A DNA stretch of 64,000 bases from Ramlibacter sp. WS9 (GCF_003797765.1 NZ_RKMB01000018.1:1-64000); one strand, 5' to 3'; shown: positions 26,434 to 35,040, counted from the first letter of the stretch. The notes: generated from the sequence alone by a model not told the origin. Numbers and translations are program-made.

Positions 26434-27819
26434 ATGACCCGCATTGTGTTGTTCATCGCCTTTGGACTCCTTGCCGCCGCGCTATCTCTGGAATATAAGC
26501 GCCTCAGCCTGAAGCCCTGGCCCCCCGAATCCTTCGATGACCAGGAGATGCACTTCAAGTACGGGTCGATCGGTGCCGAGGTCAACGGATTCCCTTACCT
26601 CATCTGGCGGGAGCTGCCTTCGATCTTCCCGGAGAAGATCCCCCGCGGCTATTCCGGATTCGGCCTCATCAGCGAGCCCGATCGCGAGCTGCCCATTGGC
26701 ATCAGTGTTCGCCGCTATGGCGTGTTGCGGGTCGGCTTCAATTGCGCCACCTGCCACACTAGCGTCATCGACGCGGGGAACAAGCCGCATCTCGTGCTGG
26801 GTGGGCCGGCGGAGCAGCTGGACCTGCAGGGGTACATCCGGTTCCTGATCGCGGCGGGTAGTGATCCAAGGCTGACTGCCGGCGCGGTGATCGAAAGTGC
26901 CGAGAAGAACCAGCGGCCGATCGGCTTTTTTGACAAGGCCTTACTGCAGTTTGTCGTTTTCGGCAAGCTGAAGGAGGAGATCGCATCGCTGAAGACTTCT
27001 CTTGCCTGGATGGAGCGGCGTCCTGGCCACGGTCCGGGACGCACCGACGCCGGAAATTTCTGGCGCTCGCGATGGGGACTCAATCCGGAGCTCGATGACG
27101 CAGTCGGTACGGTCGATTTTCCCTCTGTCTGGAACCAGCGGCCTCGCCTCGTCGGCACGTTCCATTGGGACGGCAACAATTCCTCGCTCGACGAACGCAA
27201 CATCTCCGCGGCGCTGGCTGGAGGCACGGCGGACTGGTTGCTGGACCGGCACAGCATAGGCCGGGTGTCTGCCTGGCTCCTCGATCATAAGGCGCCTGCC
27301 TTTCCACTGTCGGTTGACGCCGCGCGCGCCGCCGTCGGTAAGGCGGTGTACGAGCGTTCCGGTTGCGCAACCTGCCACGCTCCCGACGGCCGGGACGTTG
27401 GAAAGGTCAGCCCGGTTCAGGTTTTGCGGACGGACTCTGAAAGGAACACGCTCTTTTCCGAAACGATGGTCGCCAACTTCGACAAGGTCGGCAAGGGATA
27501 TTCGTGGCAGTTCTCCCATTACAGAACAACGGCTGGCTACGTCAACATGCCCCTGGACGGCATCTGGGCGCGCGGGCCTTACCTGCACAACGGGTCGATC
27601 CCGACGCTGAGGGACCTCCTGGCGCCCGCCTCGGAGCGGCCGAAGTCGTTCCGGCGTGGATGCACGACCTTCGATCCCATTGATGTGGGGTTCAAGTGTG
27701 AAACGGGATTCAAGTTCGACACGACGCTGCGGGGCAACAGCAATGCCGGCCACGAGTACGGGACAACCCTGTCCGCACCGGAGAAAGATGCCCTCCTCGA
27801 ATTCCTGAAAACGCAGTGA
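26434..27819 (+). CDS. Diheme cytochrome c (oxygenase/peroxidase-like)
   Basis: A 461-residue protein with an N-terminal anchor or signal (IVLFIAFGLLAAALSLEY) and two c-type heme sites, NCATCH (Cys104-His108) and GCATCH (Cys311-His315). The segment DGIWARGPYLHNGSIPTLRDLL...RPKSFRRG is typical of large diheme cytochromes related to di-heme peroxidases and rubber oxygenase RoxA-like proteins. It should act in the periplasm as an electron carrier or an oxygenase. P. aeruginosa oxylipin enzymes also belong to diheme cytochrome-like families, which makes a link to the adjacent COX-like proteins plausible; that link is inference. Confidence 0.8.
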   Translation: MTRIVLFIAFGLLAAALSLEYKRLSLKPWPPESFDDQEMHFKYGSIGAEVNGFPYLIWRELPSIFPEKIPRGYSGFGLISEPDRELPIGISVRRYGVLRVGFNCATCHTSVIDAGNKPHLVLGGPAEQLDLQGYIRFLIAAGSDPRLTAGAVIESAEKNQRPIGFFDKALLQFVVFGKLKEEIASLKTSLAWMERRPGHGPGRTDAGNFWRSRWGLNPELDDAVGTVDFPSVWNQRPRLVGTFHWDGNNSSLDERNISAALAGGTADWLLDRHSIGRVSAWLLDHKAPAFPLSVDAARAAVGKAVYERSGCATCHAPDGRDVGKVSPVQVLRTDSERNTLFSETMVANFDKVGKGYSWQFSHYRTTAGYVNMPLDGIWARGPYLHNGSIPTLRDLLAPASERPKSFRRGCTTFDPIDVGFKCETGFKFDTTLRGNSNAGHEYGTTLSAPEKDALLEFLKTQ

Positions 27820-27828
27820 GAGCCTGGC

Positions 27829-28150
27829 ATGGAAGCAGCGAACGCTGATGCGATGATCGCCCGCATCAGCGCAATGAACCTCAAGACTCTGTCGGTGAGG
27901 AACGGCGTGACCCGCCGCGGGCAGCATCCGAAGCATCATGCCTGCGTTGTCGCGGAGTTCGAGGCTTCACCCCTGAAGTCGAATTACTGGAGCGCCACAC
28001 CCCACATACTCGGCGTCAAGCCAGTGAAGTACATGGCGCGGCCCGATACCGCTATCGACGAAGGAGCCGTGAAGACCGCTGACGGCCTGGGCGCTGCCTT
28101 GCGCGAGGAACTCGGGCGGTCGGCCGCGACGTTTACCTTCGGCATTCATC
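27829..28150 (+). pseudogene. Catalase-related heme protein, internally deleted remnant
   Basis: The frame begins MEAANADAMIARISAMNLKT and contains GQHPKHHACVVAEFE, the N-terminal block of catalase-related proteins (distal-His region, KHHGCVRAEF type). It then jumps directly to PLKSNYWSATPHILGVKPVKYMARP and LGAALREELGRS, which belong much further along in that family. A large internal segment and the proximal heme Tyr region are missing. The frame then runs into deaminase sequence. In other organisms catalase-related proteins turn over fatty acid hydroperoxides, which would fit the peroxidase cluster. Confidence 0.6.
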
Positions 28151-28391
28151 CGCAAACGTCGTGGGCGAGGGCCCCAGCCGCGTACGCCAGCGGAACGACC
28201 CGAACGCGCATGCCGAACGCGAAGCGATCCGCGATGCCCAGGAGCGCTTCGGTGCGCAAGTGCTCAAGGGTGCGGTGCTCTACTCGACCTCGCGGCCGTG
28301 TGCCCTGTGCGAAGCGGCCGCCGCGCAGGCAGGCATTGCGCGCATGATCCACGGGGAAGACTTGAGGGATGCCGGCGCGCCCGTGCCGTGA
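28150..28391 (+). pseudogene. Cytidine/guanine deaminase-like fragment
   Basis: The frame reads VVGEGPSRVRQRNDPNAHAEREAIRDA and then LYSTSRPCALCEAAAAQAGIARMIHG. It holds the zinc motifs HAE and PCxxC of the nucleoside-deaminase fold. The N-terminal strands are missing and the frame is joined to catalase-related sequence in another frame, so it is most likely a 5'-truncated gene. If an internal GTG is used, a short product is possible but would lack part of the fold. Confidence 0.55.
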
Positions 28392-28468
28392 ACGCCTGCT
28401 CTCTGCCGGGAAAGCTGCCGCTCGTCACAGGCGGACTCCCGGCACTTCCGTATGATTGCCGGCACTAT

Positions 28469-29437
28469 ATGCGTAATCCCTTGAGCAAAGCGCTGTGGTC
28501 GATCTGCCTGGCCGTGTTGGGAGCCGGGCTGGTTCTGCTTGCCTATGCTTTTCACGTCGAGGCCGGCAACACAATCACTGCCATTCTCGCTATCGTCGGC
28601 ATGACCTTGGCCGTGATCTTCCCCTTCACTTTTCTGTGGGCGCTCTTTTCGGCCATCGGTTACGCACACCTGATGTCGGGCAAGGACTTGATCGCCCGCT
28701 GGCACGTCACCGCCGGCGATTGGGACCGCTTCCGCGCCTTCGACGAGATTCGCGCCGCCGAGCACCCAACGCTGCGAAACGACATGCGCATCCGAACACA
28801 AACACCACCGCAGGGCGTGGATGTCATCGTCGGCAGCGGCAACATCATTGTCGATGGCTCATACCATAGCATCGCGGGCCTGGACCGTCACGGTCGTGAG
28901 ATCAACTGGCTCAACGCTCCAGTCGATCCCGAATGCATCGAATTTCCCAAGTCCTATTCCAGGAAAGGCGGCGCGCTGAAGCTGACCCTGCGCGTGCCGG
29001 TGCCCGCTTCCGCGCGCGCCGAAGGCGTGCGCGTATTCGAGCACTATCACCCCAAGGAAAATCCGATCCTCAACCCCACCCCGGCCAGTGTGCGCCGCGA
29101 TGGCGTCGTCACACTCGTGCTCAGCCTGTTCGTCGTCGCGGCTACGGGCGCATTGCTTGCGTTGCTGCTGGGCGCTCCCTTTCCAGCGTTTCTCATGCCG
29201 GACTCCATGCGCATCGTGAAATCGCCCGATGGCGAAGAGGCGTCCCTCACAGGGAGTTTTGTTTTGGTTGGATTTTTCATGTTCTTCGGCCTTGTCGGTT
29301 CAATCGCGGGACTATGGCTGATTCTTTCCCGCAAGCGCCATATGATGTTGACAAAGATCATGTGGGCCATGCTTTGGCTTTTCTTTATCGGTGGAACCCT
29401 GCTTCAACTCGTCTATCTATGGATCGAACCAGCGTAG
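28469..29437 (+). CDS. Multi-pass membrane protein, unknown function
   Basis: A 322-residue protein with two N-terminal helices (ALWSICLAVLGAGLVLLAYAF, ITAILAIVGMTLAVIFPFTFLWALF), a ~150-residue soluble domain, then three C-terminal helices (VVTLVLSLFVVAATGALLALLLG, VLVGFFMFFGLVGSIAGLWLIL, IMWAMLWLFFIGGTLLQLVYLW). The soluble part includes VDVIVGSGNIIVDGSYHSI. No family is recognised. ATG 28469 starts just before the first helix. It is a single gene, not obviously tied to its neighbours. Confidence 0.6.
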   Translation: MRNPLSKALWSICLAVLGAGLVLLAYAFHVEAGNTITAILAIVGMTLAVIFPFTFLWALFSAIGYAHLMSGKDLIARWHVTAGDWDRFRAFDEIRAAEHPTLRNDMRIRTQTPPQGVDVIVGSGNIIVDGSYHSIAGLDRHGREINWLNAPVDPECIEFPKSYSRKGGALKLTLRVPVPASARAEGVRVFEHYHPKENPILNPTPASVRRDGVVTLVLSLFVVAATGALLALLLGAPFPAFLMPDSMRIVKSPDGEEASLTGSFVLVGFFMFFGLVGSIAGLWLILSRKRHMMLTKIMWAMLWLFFIGGTLLQLVYLWIEPA

Positions 29438-29512
29438 CGCGGGGCTGAGGGCGAGCGGAGTCACCGTAATTTCGGCAGCTGGAATGCAGCCCGGTTTCAA
29501 AGGGAGACGAAG

Positions 29513-30280
29513 ATGCGTGATGCTCTGTGGCAATTCCTGGGCGCTCTGGCCGCCGCGTCGATCCTGTCGGCCTCCCCCGCGATGGGCCAGACAGCGCAGA
29601 CATGGGTTTCCAGTACTGGGACCCCTAACGGCTTGTGTTCGCGCACACAGCCGTGCCGGACGTTTAGCCAAGCCTATGGCGCGACCTTGAACGGGGGCCA
29701 GATCCAGGTGCTCGACAGCGGCAGTTTCGGGGGGCAGCTCGACATCAAGAAATCGATCACGATCAAGGCCGTAGGCGCGCTCGGCAGCATTGTTGTGACC
29801 GGCTACAACGGGCTCGTCATCGACGCCCCTGCCGACGCTCGCATCGTCATCGAAGGTCTCGACATCGACGGAGGCCGCGACGGAGCTGTCGGCATCCTGA
29901 TCCTGGGAGGGGGTCAGGTGGTGGTGCGCAATACGACCATCCGCAATTTTTCATCGGCCGGAATTTACATCAATAACTTGGTTGGAAGGGGCCGGATCTT
30001 TCTGACCGTCGACAATGCGCGGATCAACAATGCCGAGAAGGGTATCTGGGTGAGCACGCTCGGCGACGCCAGTACGGCCTATGTGTGGAATTCCGTGATC
30101 GTCGGTAGCGGCATGACCGGAATCCAGGCCGTTGGCCCGCAAAGCCGGGTCGAGATTTCCGGCAATGTGATCAATCGAACGCCCCAATCGCTCCACTTCT
30201 ACGACGGCGCCGCCATCGCCTCCTATGGCGACAATGTCCTGTCGGACGGGGACGCGCCAAGCTCTGTTTTAAAAAAATGA
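29513..30280 (+). CDS. Secreted right-handed beta-helix protein
   Basis: A 255-residue secreted protein. A signal peptide ends SPAMGQ-TAQ. TWVSSTGTPNGLCSRTQPCRTFSQAY is the usual first rung of pectate-lyase-like beta-helix proteins of Proteobacteria. Repeated short strands follow (KSITIKAVG, ARIVIEGLDIDGG, VVVRNTTIRNFSSAGIYI, VEISGNVI). No catalytic lyase residues can be named. It probably binds or processes polysaccharide outside the cytoplasm. Confidence 0.75.
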   Translation: MRDALWQFLGALAAASILSASPAMGQTAQTWVSSTGTPNGLCSRTQPCRTFSQAYGATLNGGQIQVLDSGSFGGQLDIKKSITIKAVGALGSIVVTGYNGLVIDAPADARIVIEGLDIDGGRDGAVGILILGGGQVVVRNTTIRNFSSAGIYINNLVGRGRIFLTVDNARINNAEKGIWVSTLGDASTAYVWNSVIVGSGMTGIQAVGPQSRVEISGNVINRTPQSLHFYDGAAIASYGDNVLSDGDAPSSVLKK

Positions 30281-30389
30281 TCTGGTGATCCGCTCCATCC
30301 ATGCACCGCGATCACTGCATCGAATGCCGCCTCCATGGCAAGGGCCTCCGCGGCCTTCCGCTGCTGCGCGGGTGGCATGCGGCCTGGAT

Positions 30390-30821
30390 CTACCGTTCGC
30401 GAACGGTCATCGTTTGAACAACCCACCCGCTCCCGGTCTTCTGCAACTTCGCGGTGCCGGCGATGCCTTCAACAGCATAGACAAAGGCCACCTGTGCACT
30501 GTCAGCCGACACAGTAAGTTCCCCGATCTCGAGAGCGATGCCGCCGGGCGCATCGGCCGGGACAAATACAACGGCTTTGCCAAACTTCTGCACCTGCATG
30601 TCGTCTTCGTACCAAGGACCTTTGACGATCCGAAGCGGGCTTCTCTCGGGGCGCTTGTCCGCATGAAAGTACTTGTCGAGTTGCGGCGCATCGACAACCG
30701 CTTGCAGAACGGCCGACTTAGTGTTCATTTGCTTCGCCTCCAAGAGATGTGACGACGACAACCCGATAGCCGCAATAGCGACCAGCAAAGCGCATGCGCG
30801 ACGTCGCGTAGCGTTGATCAA
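30390..30821 (-). CDS. Exported partner (putative immunity protein) of the metallopeptidase toxin
   Basis: A 143-residue protein with a clear signal peptide (RRRACALLVAIAAIGLSSSHLLEA) if translation starts at TTG 30821, which overlaps the toxin stop by four bases (TTGA). A second candidate start, ATG 30728, has a strong GGAGG site but would drop the signal and give a cytoplasmic 112-residue form. The mature part contains LDKYFHADKRPERS, GPWYEDDMQVQKFG and VAFVYAVEGIAGTAKL, suggesting a small alpha/beta fold. Its immunity role is inferred only from the overlap with the toxin-like gene. Confidence 0.5.
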   Translation of the reverse strand: MINATRRRACALLVAIAAIGLSSSHLLEAKQMNTKSAVLQAVVDAPQLDKYFHADKRPERSPLRIVKGPWYEDDMQVQKFGKAVVFVPADAPGGIALEIGELTVSADSAQVAFVYAVEGIAGTAKLQKTGSGWVVQTMTVRER

Positions 30822-31255
30822 TTGATCACCAACCCGTAAACACGAGTCTCGAACTCTTCGCCTTCCTCACCTTCGCGATCAATCCCATCCTGATCGTCGC
30901 CCCAATGTGTGAGTTCGTGCAGCAGCGTTACGCCGGCAAGTGCCACTTTTTTGCCGCTCTTCGTCCGGCGCCAGCCTCGGCCAGCTTCAAAGTCCGCGAC
31001 GACCTTCGTGTCGATCCGAATTTCGTTGGAGTTCTCGTCCGGGGTGAATTCGCCGTAGGCGTCAACGAGCCCTACGATCTTGATGTCGGGTCCACATCCC
31101 CACTCCAGTGCTCGCTTCAAGGTCGGCCCGTCGAGTTGACCAATCTCCAGGAGCGCCTTCGCAATGATCTTGTTGGTTGCTACCTTCGGCAACTCGTTCT
31201 TGACGTAGCTGGCGAATTTCTTGTAGACCACAATGTCTGCGTGAACCATTTTCAT
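30818..31255 (-). CDS. Tox-MPTase3-like metallopeptidase
   Basis: A 145-residue protein with a zincin motif LLHELTHWGD at residues 111-120 (His113, Glu114, His117) and a further acidic cluster downstream (REGEEGEEFETRVYG). The start MKMVHADIVVYKKFASYVKNELP matches the stand-alone form of the metallopeptidase toxin 3 family known as a C-terminal domain in polymorphic toxins. It has no signal peptide, so delivery would need a specialised system or the protein acts inside. GGAG lies 5 bases before the ATG. It overlaps its downstream partner gene. Confidence 0.6.
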   Translation of the reverse strand: MKMVHADIVVYKKFASYVKNELPKVATNKIIAKALLEIGQLDGPTLKRALEWGCGPDIKIVGLVDAYGEFTPDENSNEIRIDTKVVADFEAGRGWRRTKSGKKVALAGVTLLHELTHWGDDQDGIDREGEEGEEFETRVYGLVIN

Positions 31256-31306
31256 GTTCGCTCCAAGTCTCCAACCTAGGCCATGACGGCGTCATTATGC
31301 TGGCGA

Positions 31307-31954
31307 ATGTCTGAACAAGTCCACCACCATCCACTTCTCTACACCTACCGCCGCTGTCCTTACGCCATGCGCGCGCGCATGGCACTTCTTCAAGCATCGG
31401 TTGGGTTCGATGCGTATGAAGTCGTGCTGAGGGACAAGCCACGCGAGATGCTGGAGATTTCACCGAAGGGAACTGTGCCGGTTCTGGTGTTGCCCGATGG
31501 CCGGGTCGTCGACGAAAGCCTGGACATCATGCGTTGGGCCTTCCAGGGTGGGAATCAAGAGGATGAGGGCTGGTGGCAAAGATCGGACACACCGGCCAAC
31601 CGGACATTGATTGAGCTCAACGATGGGCCGTTCAAGCAGCACCTCGATCTTTACAAGTACACACAACGTGTCGCAGAAACCGACCCGGCTTTTCATCGTG
31701 ATGAGGCCGTGAGTTGCCTGCTCAGGGTGCTCGAGCAGCAGTTGGCGATAGAGCCTTATCTGGGCGGGCGTGAACCCTGTGCAGCCGATCTCGCCATATT
31801 CCCCTTCGTGCGACAGTTTCGCGCAGTCGATCCCGGCTGGTTCGATGCGCTGCCCTTGAAAGCAACTCAGCAATGGTTGCAGGGCTGGCTCGACAGTGAA
31901 CTGTTCGAAGCCTGCATGAAGAAGGTGCCGAGCGGCCTTCGCGTGCAATTCTAA
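31307..31954 (+). CDS. Glutathione S-transferase family protein
   Basis: A 215-residue protein with an N-terminal thioredoxin-fold GST domain (LLYTYRRCPYAMRARMAL, a CPYA motif as in Omega/Beta-type GSTs and glutaredoxins; GTVPVLVLPDGRVVDESLDIMRW gives the cis-Pro and the Glu-Ser glutathione site). The C-terminal helical domain includes CAADLAIFPFVRQF. It likely reduces or conjugates small electrophiles. The start at 31307 was chosen to begin just before the fold; no strong ribosome site exists. Confidence 0.8.
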   Translation: MSEQVHHHPLLYTYRRCPYAMRARMALLQASVGFDAYEVVLRDKPREMLEISPKGTVPVLVLPDGRVVDESLDIMRWAFQGGNQEDEGWWQRSDTPANRTLIELNDGPFKQHLDLYKYTQRVAETDPAFHRDEAVSCLLRVLEQQLAIEPYLGGREPCAADLAIFPFVRQFRAVDPGWFDALPLKATQQWLQGWLDSELFEACMKKVPSGLRVQF

Positions 31955-32129
31955 AAAGCCGCGCTCAGCGCGCCGGCTAGACCACCAGCATCCACCCTCC
32001 CAGAACCAGCAGCCCGACAAAGAAGCAGCGGCGAAACAGCGGGCGGCAACACTGTTCGATGCGTTCACAACGCAATGGAGTGCGCTGGAAGCAAGCTTCG
32101 TTGCGTGAGACAGCCAGGGAGTGGGCGCG

Positions 32130-32855
32130 ATGGTGGAACTGCTGACCGATCCTCAGGCGTGGATCGCCCTGCTGACGCTCACAGCGCTGGAACTGGTGCT
32201 GGGAATCGACAACATCGTGTTCATCTCCATCCTGGTGGACAAGCTGCCACCAGAACGGCGGGAGACGGCCCGGCGGCTTGGGCTGTTCATGGCCATGTTC
32301 ATGCGGCTCGGCCTGTTGATGCTCCTGGCCTGGATCATCGGCCTGACGGCGCCACTGTTCAAGCTGCCGTTGGTGGGCCAGGAGATTTCCGGCCGCGACC
32401 TCATCCTGATCGCGGGCGGGTTGTTCCTCATCTGGAAGAGCACAGGCGAGATCCATGGGACGCTCGTCGGCGACGAGCACTACCAGGATTCAAAGGCGCG
32501 GGCCACCTTCGGCGCGGTGATCGTCCAGATCATGCTGGTCGACATGGTGTTCTCGCTCGATTCGATCATCACGGCCGTCGGCATGGTGGATGAATTGGCC
32601 GTGATGGTGGCCGCCGTGATCCTCTCGGTCGGCATGATGATGCTGTTCGCCGGCGCGATCGGGCGTTTTGTCTCTGCCAATCCGACGATCAAGATGCTCG
32701 CCTTGTCGTTTCTCATCATGGTCGGAATGGTGCTGGTGGCCGACGGCCTGGAGTTCCACGTGCCGAAGGGGTATGTCTACTTCGCGATGGCGTTCTCCGT
32801 GGCCGTCGAGATGCTCAACCTGAGGCTGCGCAGGCGCCCCATGGCGCGCCCGTAG
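32130..32855 (+). CDS. TerC family integral membrane protein
   Basis: A 241-residue multi-pass membrane protein with TerC hallmarks: TALELVLGIDNIVFIS near the N-terminus, the matching VDMVFSLDSIITAVGM in the second half, and about seven hydrophobic helices. The conserved Asp/Asn residues lie in these two repeats. TerC/Alx-type proteins act in metal (Mn) export or tellurite resistance. AGGGAG lies 11 bases before ATG 32130; a GTG at 32121 is too close to it. Confidence 0.85.
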   Translation: MVELLTDPQAWIALLTLTALELVLGIDNIVFISILVDKLPPERRETARRLGLFMAMFMRLGLLMLLAWIIGLTAPLFKLPLVGQEISGRDLILIAGGLFLIWKSTGEIHGTLVGDEHYQDSKARATFGAVIVQIMLVDMVFSLDSIITAVGMVDELAVMVAAVILSVGMMMLFAGAIGRFVSANPTIKMLALSFLIMVGMVLVADGLEFHVPKGYVYFAMAFSVAVEMLNLRLRRRPMARP

Positions 32856-32901
32856 GCGGGCCGGCCGCCGGTCGGGCCGCTTTGCGGCAAAAAGGGAGCG
32901 A

Positions 32902-32924
32902 GCGCAGAATCATCAATTCTGCGC
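32902..32924. repeat. Perfect 9-bp inverted repeat upstream of the GYD gene
   Basis: GCGCAGAAT pairs with ATTCTGCGC around CATCA. It lies about 40 bases before the GYD gene start and 45 bases after the TerC gene. It has no T tract, so it may be an operator or an RNA hairpin. Confidence 0.45.
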
Positions 32925-32965
32925 CAGCACTTTTGCCCGGCAGGAAGCCAGTGAAGGAGACCTCG

Positions 32966-33298
32966 ATGCCGCTCTACCTGACCCGCTTCAGCTACGCGCC
33001 CGCCACGTGGGCGAAACTCATCAAGAACCCGGAGGACCGCCGGGACGCCGCGAGGCAGTACATCGAATCCGTCGGCGGCAAGCTGCACGGTTTTTGGTAT
33101 GCCTTCGGCGAGCATGACGGCTACAACTTATGGGAAGCGCCCGACAACGTCGCGATGGCGGCCGCCGCGCTGGCCATCAACGCGGGCGGCGCCTTGAACT
33201 CGGTTCAAACAACCGTCCTGCTGTCTGTCGAGGAAACCATGACAGCGCTGCAAAAAGCCTCGTCCATCAAGTACCGGCCGCCAGGGGAAAAAGAATAG
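32966..33298 (+). CDS. GYD domain protein
   Basis: A 110-residue protein with the GYD-family pattern: YLTRFSYAPATWAKLIKNPEDR...IESVGGKLHGFWYAFGEHDGYNLWEAPDN, ending in a ferredoxin-like strand (TVLLSVEETMTALQ). The family is small and cytoplasmic; function is not established. AAGGAGACCTCG precedes the ATG. Confidence 0.8.
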   Translation: MPLYLTRFSYAPATWAKLIKNPEDRRDAARQYIESVGGKLHGFWYAFGEHDGYNLWEAPDNVAMAAAALAINAGGALNSVQTTVLLSVEETMTALQKASSIKYRPPGEKE

Positions 33299-33355
33299 GC
33301 CGGCGGCGGGGGATTTCCGCAAGGCGGCGCTTCACTCTGATGAAGGTGAGATTCC

Positions 33356-33712
33356 GTGGGCTGGCGAAGAACACCGCGCACGTCGTCACGGGTTTGCGCG
33401 GTGGCCATCCTTTACCTCGCGCTATCGCCCACTCCGCCCATTCCACTGTCCAACTGGGACAAGGCGAATCACGTCTTCGCCTTCGCCGTTCTTGGCGCTC
33501 TGGGATGGACCGCATGGCCGGAGCAGCGCTGGAACCTGGCCGCATGTCTTGTCGCCTACGGATGCGCGATCGAGCTGATGCAAATGCTGACCGCGACACG
33601 CCAGGCGGACTGGCATGACGTCGCGGCCGATGTTGTCGGGTTGTTCGTGGCCGCAGCAATCCGGGGTGGGATTGCGCGACGTTTCGTTCACTCGCGGATC
33701 GAGCGAGACTAG
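33356..33712 (+). CDS. VanZ-like membrane protein
   Basis: A 118-residue protein with three to four hydrophobic segments and the VanZ core DKANHVFAFAVLGALGW...AIELMQMLTATRQADWHDVAADVVG, which keeps the family His, Glu, Gln and Asp pattern. The start is GTG at 33356 with AAGGTGAG upstream. The role of such stand-alone VanZ proteins is unknown. Its stop overlaps that of the convergent DUF3309 gene. Confidence 0.75.
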   Translation: MGWRRTPRTSSRVCAVAILYLALSPTPPIPLSNWDKANHVFAFAVLGALGWTAWPEQRWNLAACLVAYGCAIELMQMLTATRQADWHDVAADVVGLFVAAAIRGGIARRFVHSRIERD

Positions 33713-33867
33713 ATCTTGCCCATCAAAAGCAGCACCAGCAGGATGAGCAGCACCAGCCCCAAACCGCCGACCGGACGGTAGCCCCAGTTGCGGCTGTGTC
33801 CCCAAGTCGGCAGAGCGCCGACCAGAAGCAGGATGAGAACAATGATAAGGATGAGGGAGAGTGACAT
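33709..33867 (-). CDS. DUF3309 small membrane protein
   Basis: A 52-residue protein: MSLSLILIIVLILLLVGALPTW, then GHSRNWGYRPVGG, then a second hydrophobic segment GLGLVLLILLVLLLMG. This hairpin of two helices with a central WGYRP loop is diagnostic of DUF3309. AGGAAAC precedes the ATG at 33867. Function unknown. Confidence 0.8.
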   Translation of the reverse strand: MSLSLILIIVLILLLVGALPTWGHSRNWGYRPVGGLGLVLLILLVLLLMGKI

Positions 33868-33996
33868 GATCGTTTCCTAGGTAGGGGGAAAAATCATCCT
33901 CGCACCCACAGGGAAACGACTGGGCAGGACGAAGCCTACGGTTGAGGTAGGAAAGGGTGACTCAAGGCGCGGCTATCAACACCAAGTCATGCCCGC

Positions 33997-34968
33997 TCAA
34001 GAAGTCCCCTTCGGCCTTGATTTGAGCGCCGCCGTTGTCTCTGTCATCAGCCTGGCGACGATCGCTCCCGCGGGCAGAACGTCCCTGATCAAACCTGAAG
34101 CTTCCCCGGCAATCACGGCTGCTACGTCGTAGTCGCCCGCGGCGCGCGCGGAGGCATAGCGTTCGGCCTCTTGCGCGGCGTTCTGCAGCAGTTCCACTTC
34201 GCGGCCCAGCCAACGCTGCGTGTGTGAATTCTTCAAGCAACGGCCGGTGAACGGTGCGGGCCAGACGTTGCGGCGCGAGATGTCGAACACGATGCTGCGC
34301 ACCGTGTCGTCGCCGCTCGCGCGGCAGACGCGCTCTTTCGCCGACGCGGGCGTGGCCGCTTCTTCGGAGGCATAGAACCGCGTGCCCATCAGCACGCCCG
34401 AGGCCCCGAGCATCAGCGCGGCCGCCACGCCCCGCCCGTCGGCAATGCCGCCGGCCGCGACGACGGGCGTCTTGCCGCCATCGATATCGACGAGTTCCGG
34501 CAGCAGCGTGAACAGCCCGCGGGATGCGCCGTGCCCTCCGGCTTCGGTTCCCTGCGCCACCAGCACATCGGCTCCCGCGGCGATGGCATCGAGCGCCATC
34601 GCGAGCGTCTGGACTTGGCAAATGGCGAGTGAACCGGTGGCATGAATTTTCTGAATGAGACGGTCGGGCTCGCCGAACGAAAGCATCACGGCGGCGGGGC
34701 GGTATTCGAGCGCGAGGTCGAGCAGCTCGGGCTGTTTTTGCAGCGCCCAGGTGATGAAGCCCACACCGAACCGCTGCCCCGAGCTGGAGAGCAAGTCCAG
34801 CTCGCGGGTGAGCCACTCGCGATTGCCATAGCCACCGCCGAGGATGCCGAGGCCACCGGCCGCGCTGACGGCAGCGCTGAGCCGTGCATCGGCCACTACG
34901 TCCATGGGGGCCAGGAGAATCGGGTTGTCGATCTTCAACAACTCGGTCAGGCGGGTGTCCAACGTCAT
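33997..34968 (-). CDS. Nitronate monooxygenase family enzyme
   Basis: A 323-residue TIM-barrel FMN enzyme of the nitronate monooxygenase/2-nitropropane dioxygenase family. PILLAPMDVVADARLSAAVSAAGGLGILGGG is the N-terminal signature, AGADVLVAQGTEAGGHG carries the conserved catalytic His, and PVVAAGGIADGRGVAAALMLGASGVLMGTRF is the phosphate-binding end. It oxidises alkyl nitronates or related substrates in the cytoplasm. It stands alone. Confidence 0.85.
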   Translation of the reverse strand: MTLDTRLTELLKIDNPILLAPMDVVADARLSAAVSAAGGLGILGGGYGNREWLTRELDLLSSSGQRFGVGFITWALQKQPELLDLALEYRPAAVMLSFGEPDRLIQKIHATGSLAICQVQTLAMALDAIAAGADVLVAQGTEAGGHGASRGLFTLLPELVDIDGGKTPVVAAGGIADGRGVAAALMLGASGVLMGTRFYASEEAATPASAKERVCRASGDDTVRSIVFDISRRNVWPAPFTGRCLKNSHTQRWLGREVELLQNAAQEAERYASARAAGDYDVAAVIAGEASGLIRDVLPAGAIVARLMTETTAALKSRPKGTS

Positions 34969-35040
34969 GGCGGTCTTTCGAAAATGGCGCCGGGGCGGGA
35001 AAGCCGCCTTCTGCTGTGGTGGGTCCGTGTCGATTGAGTG

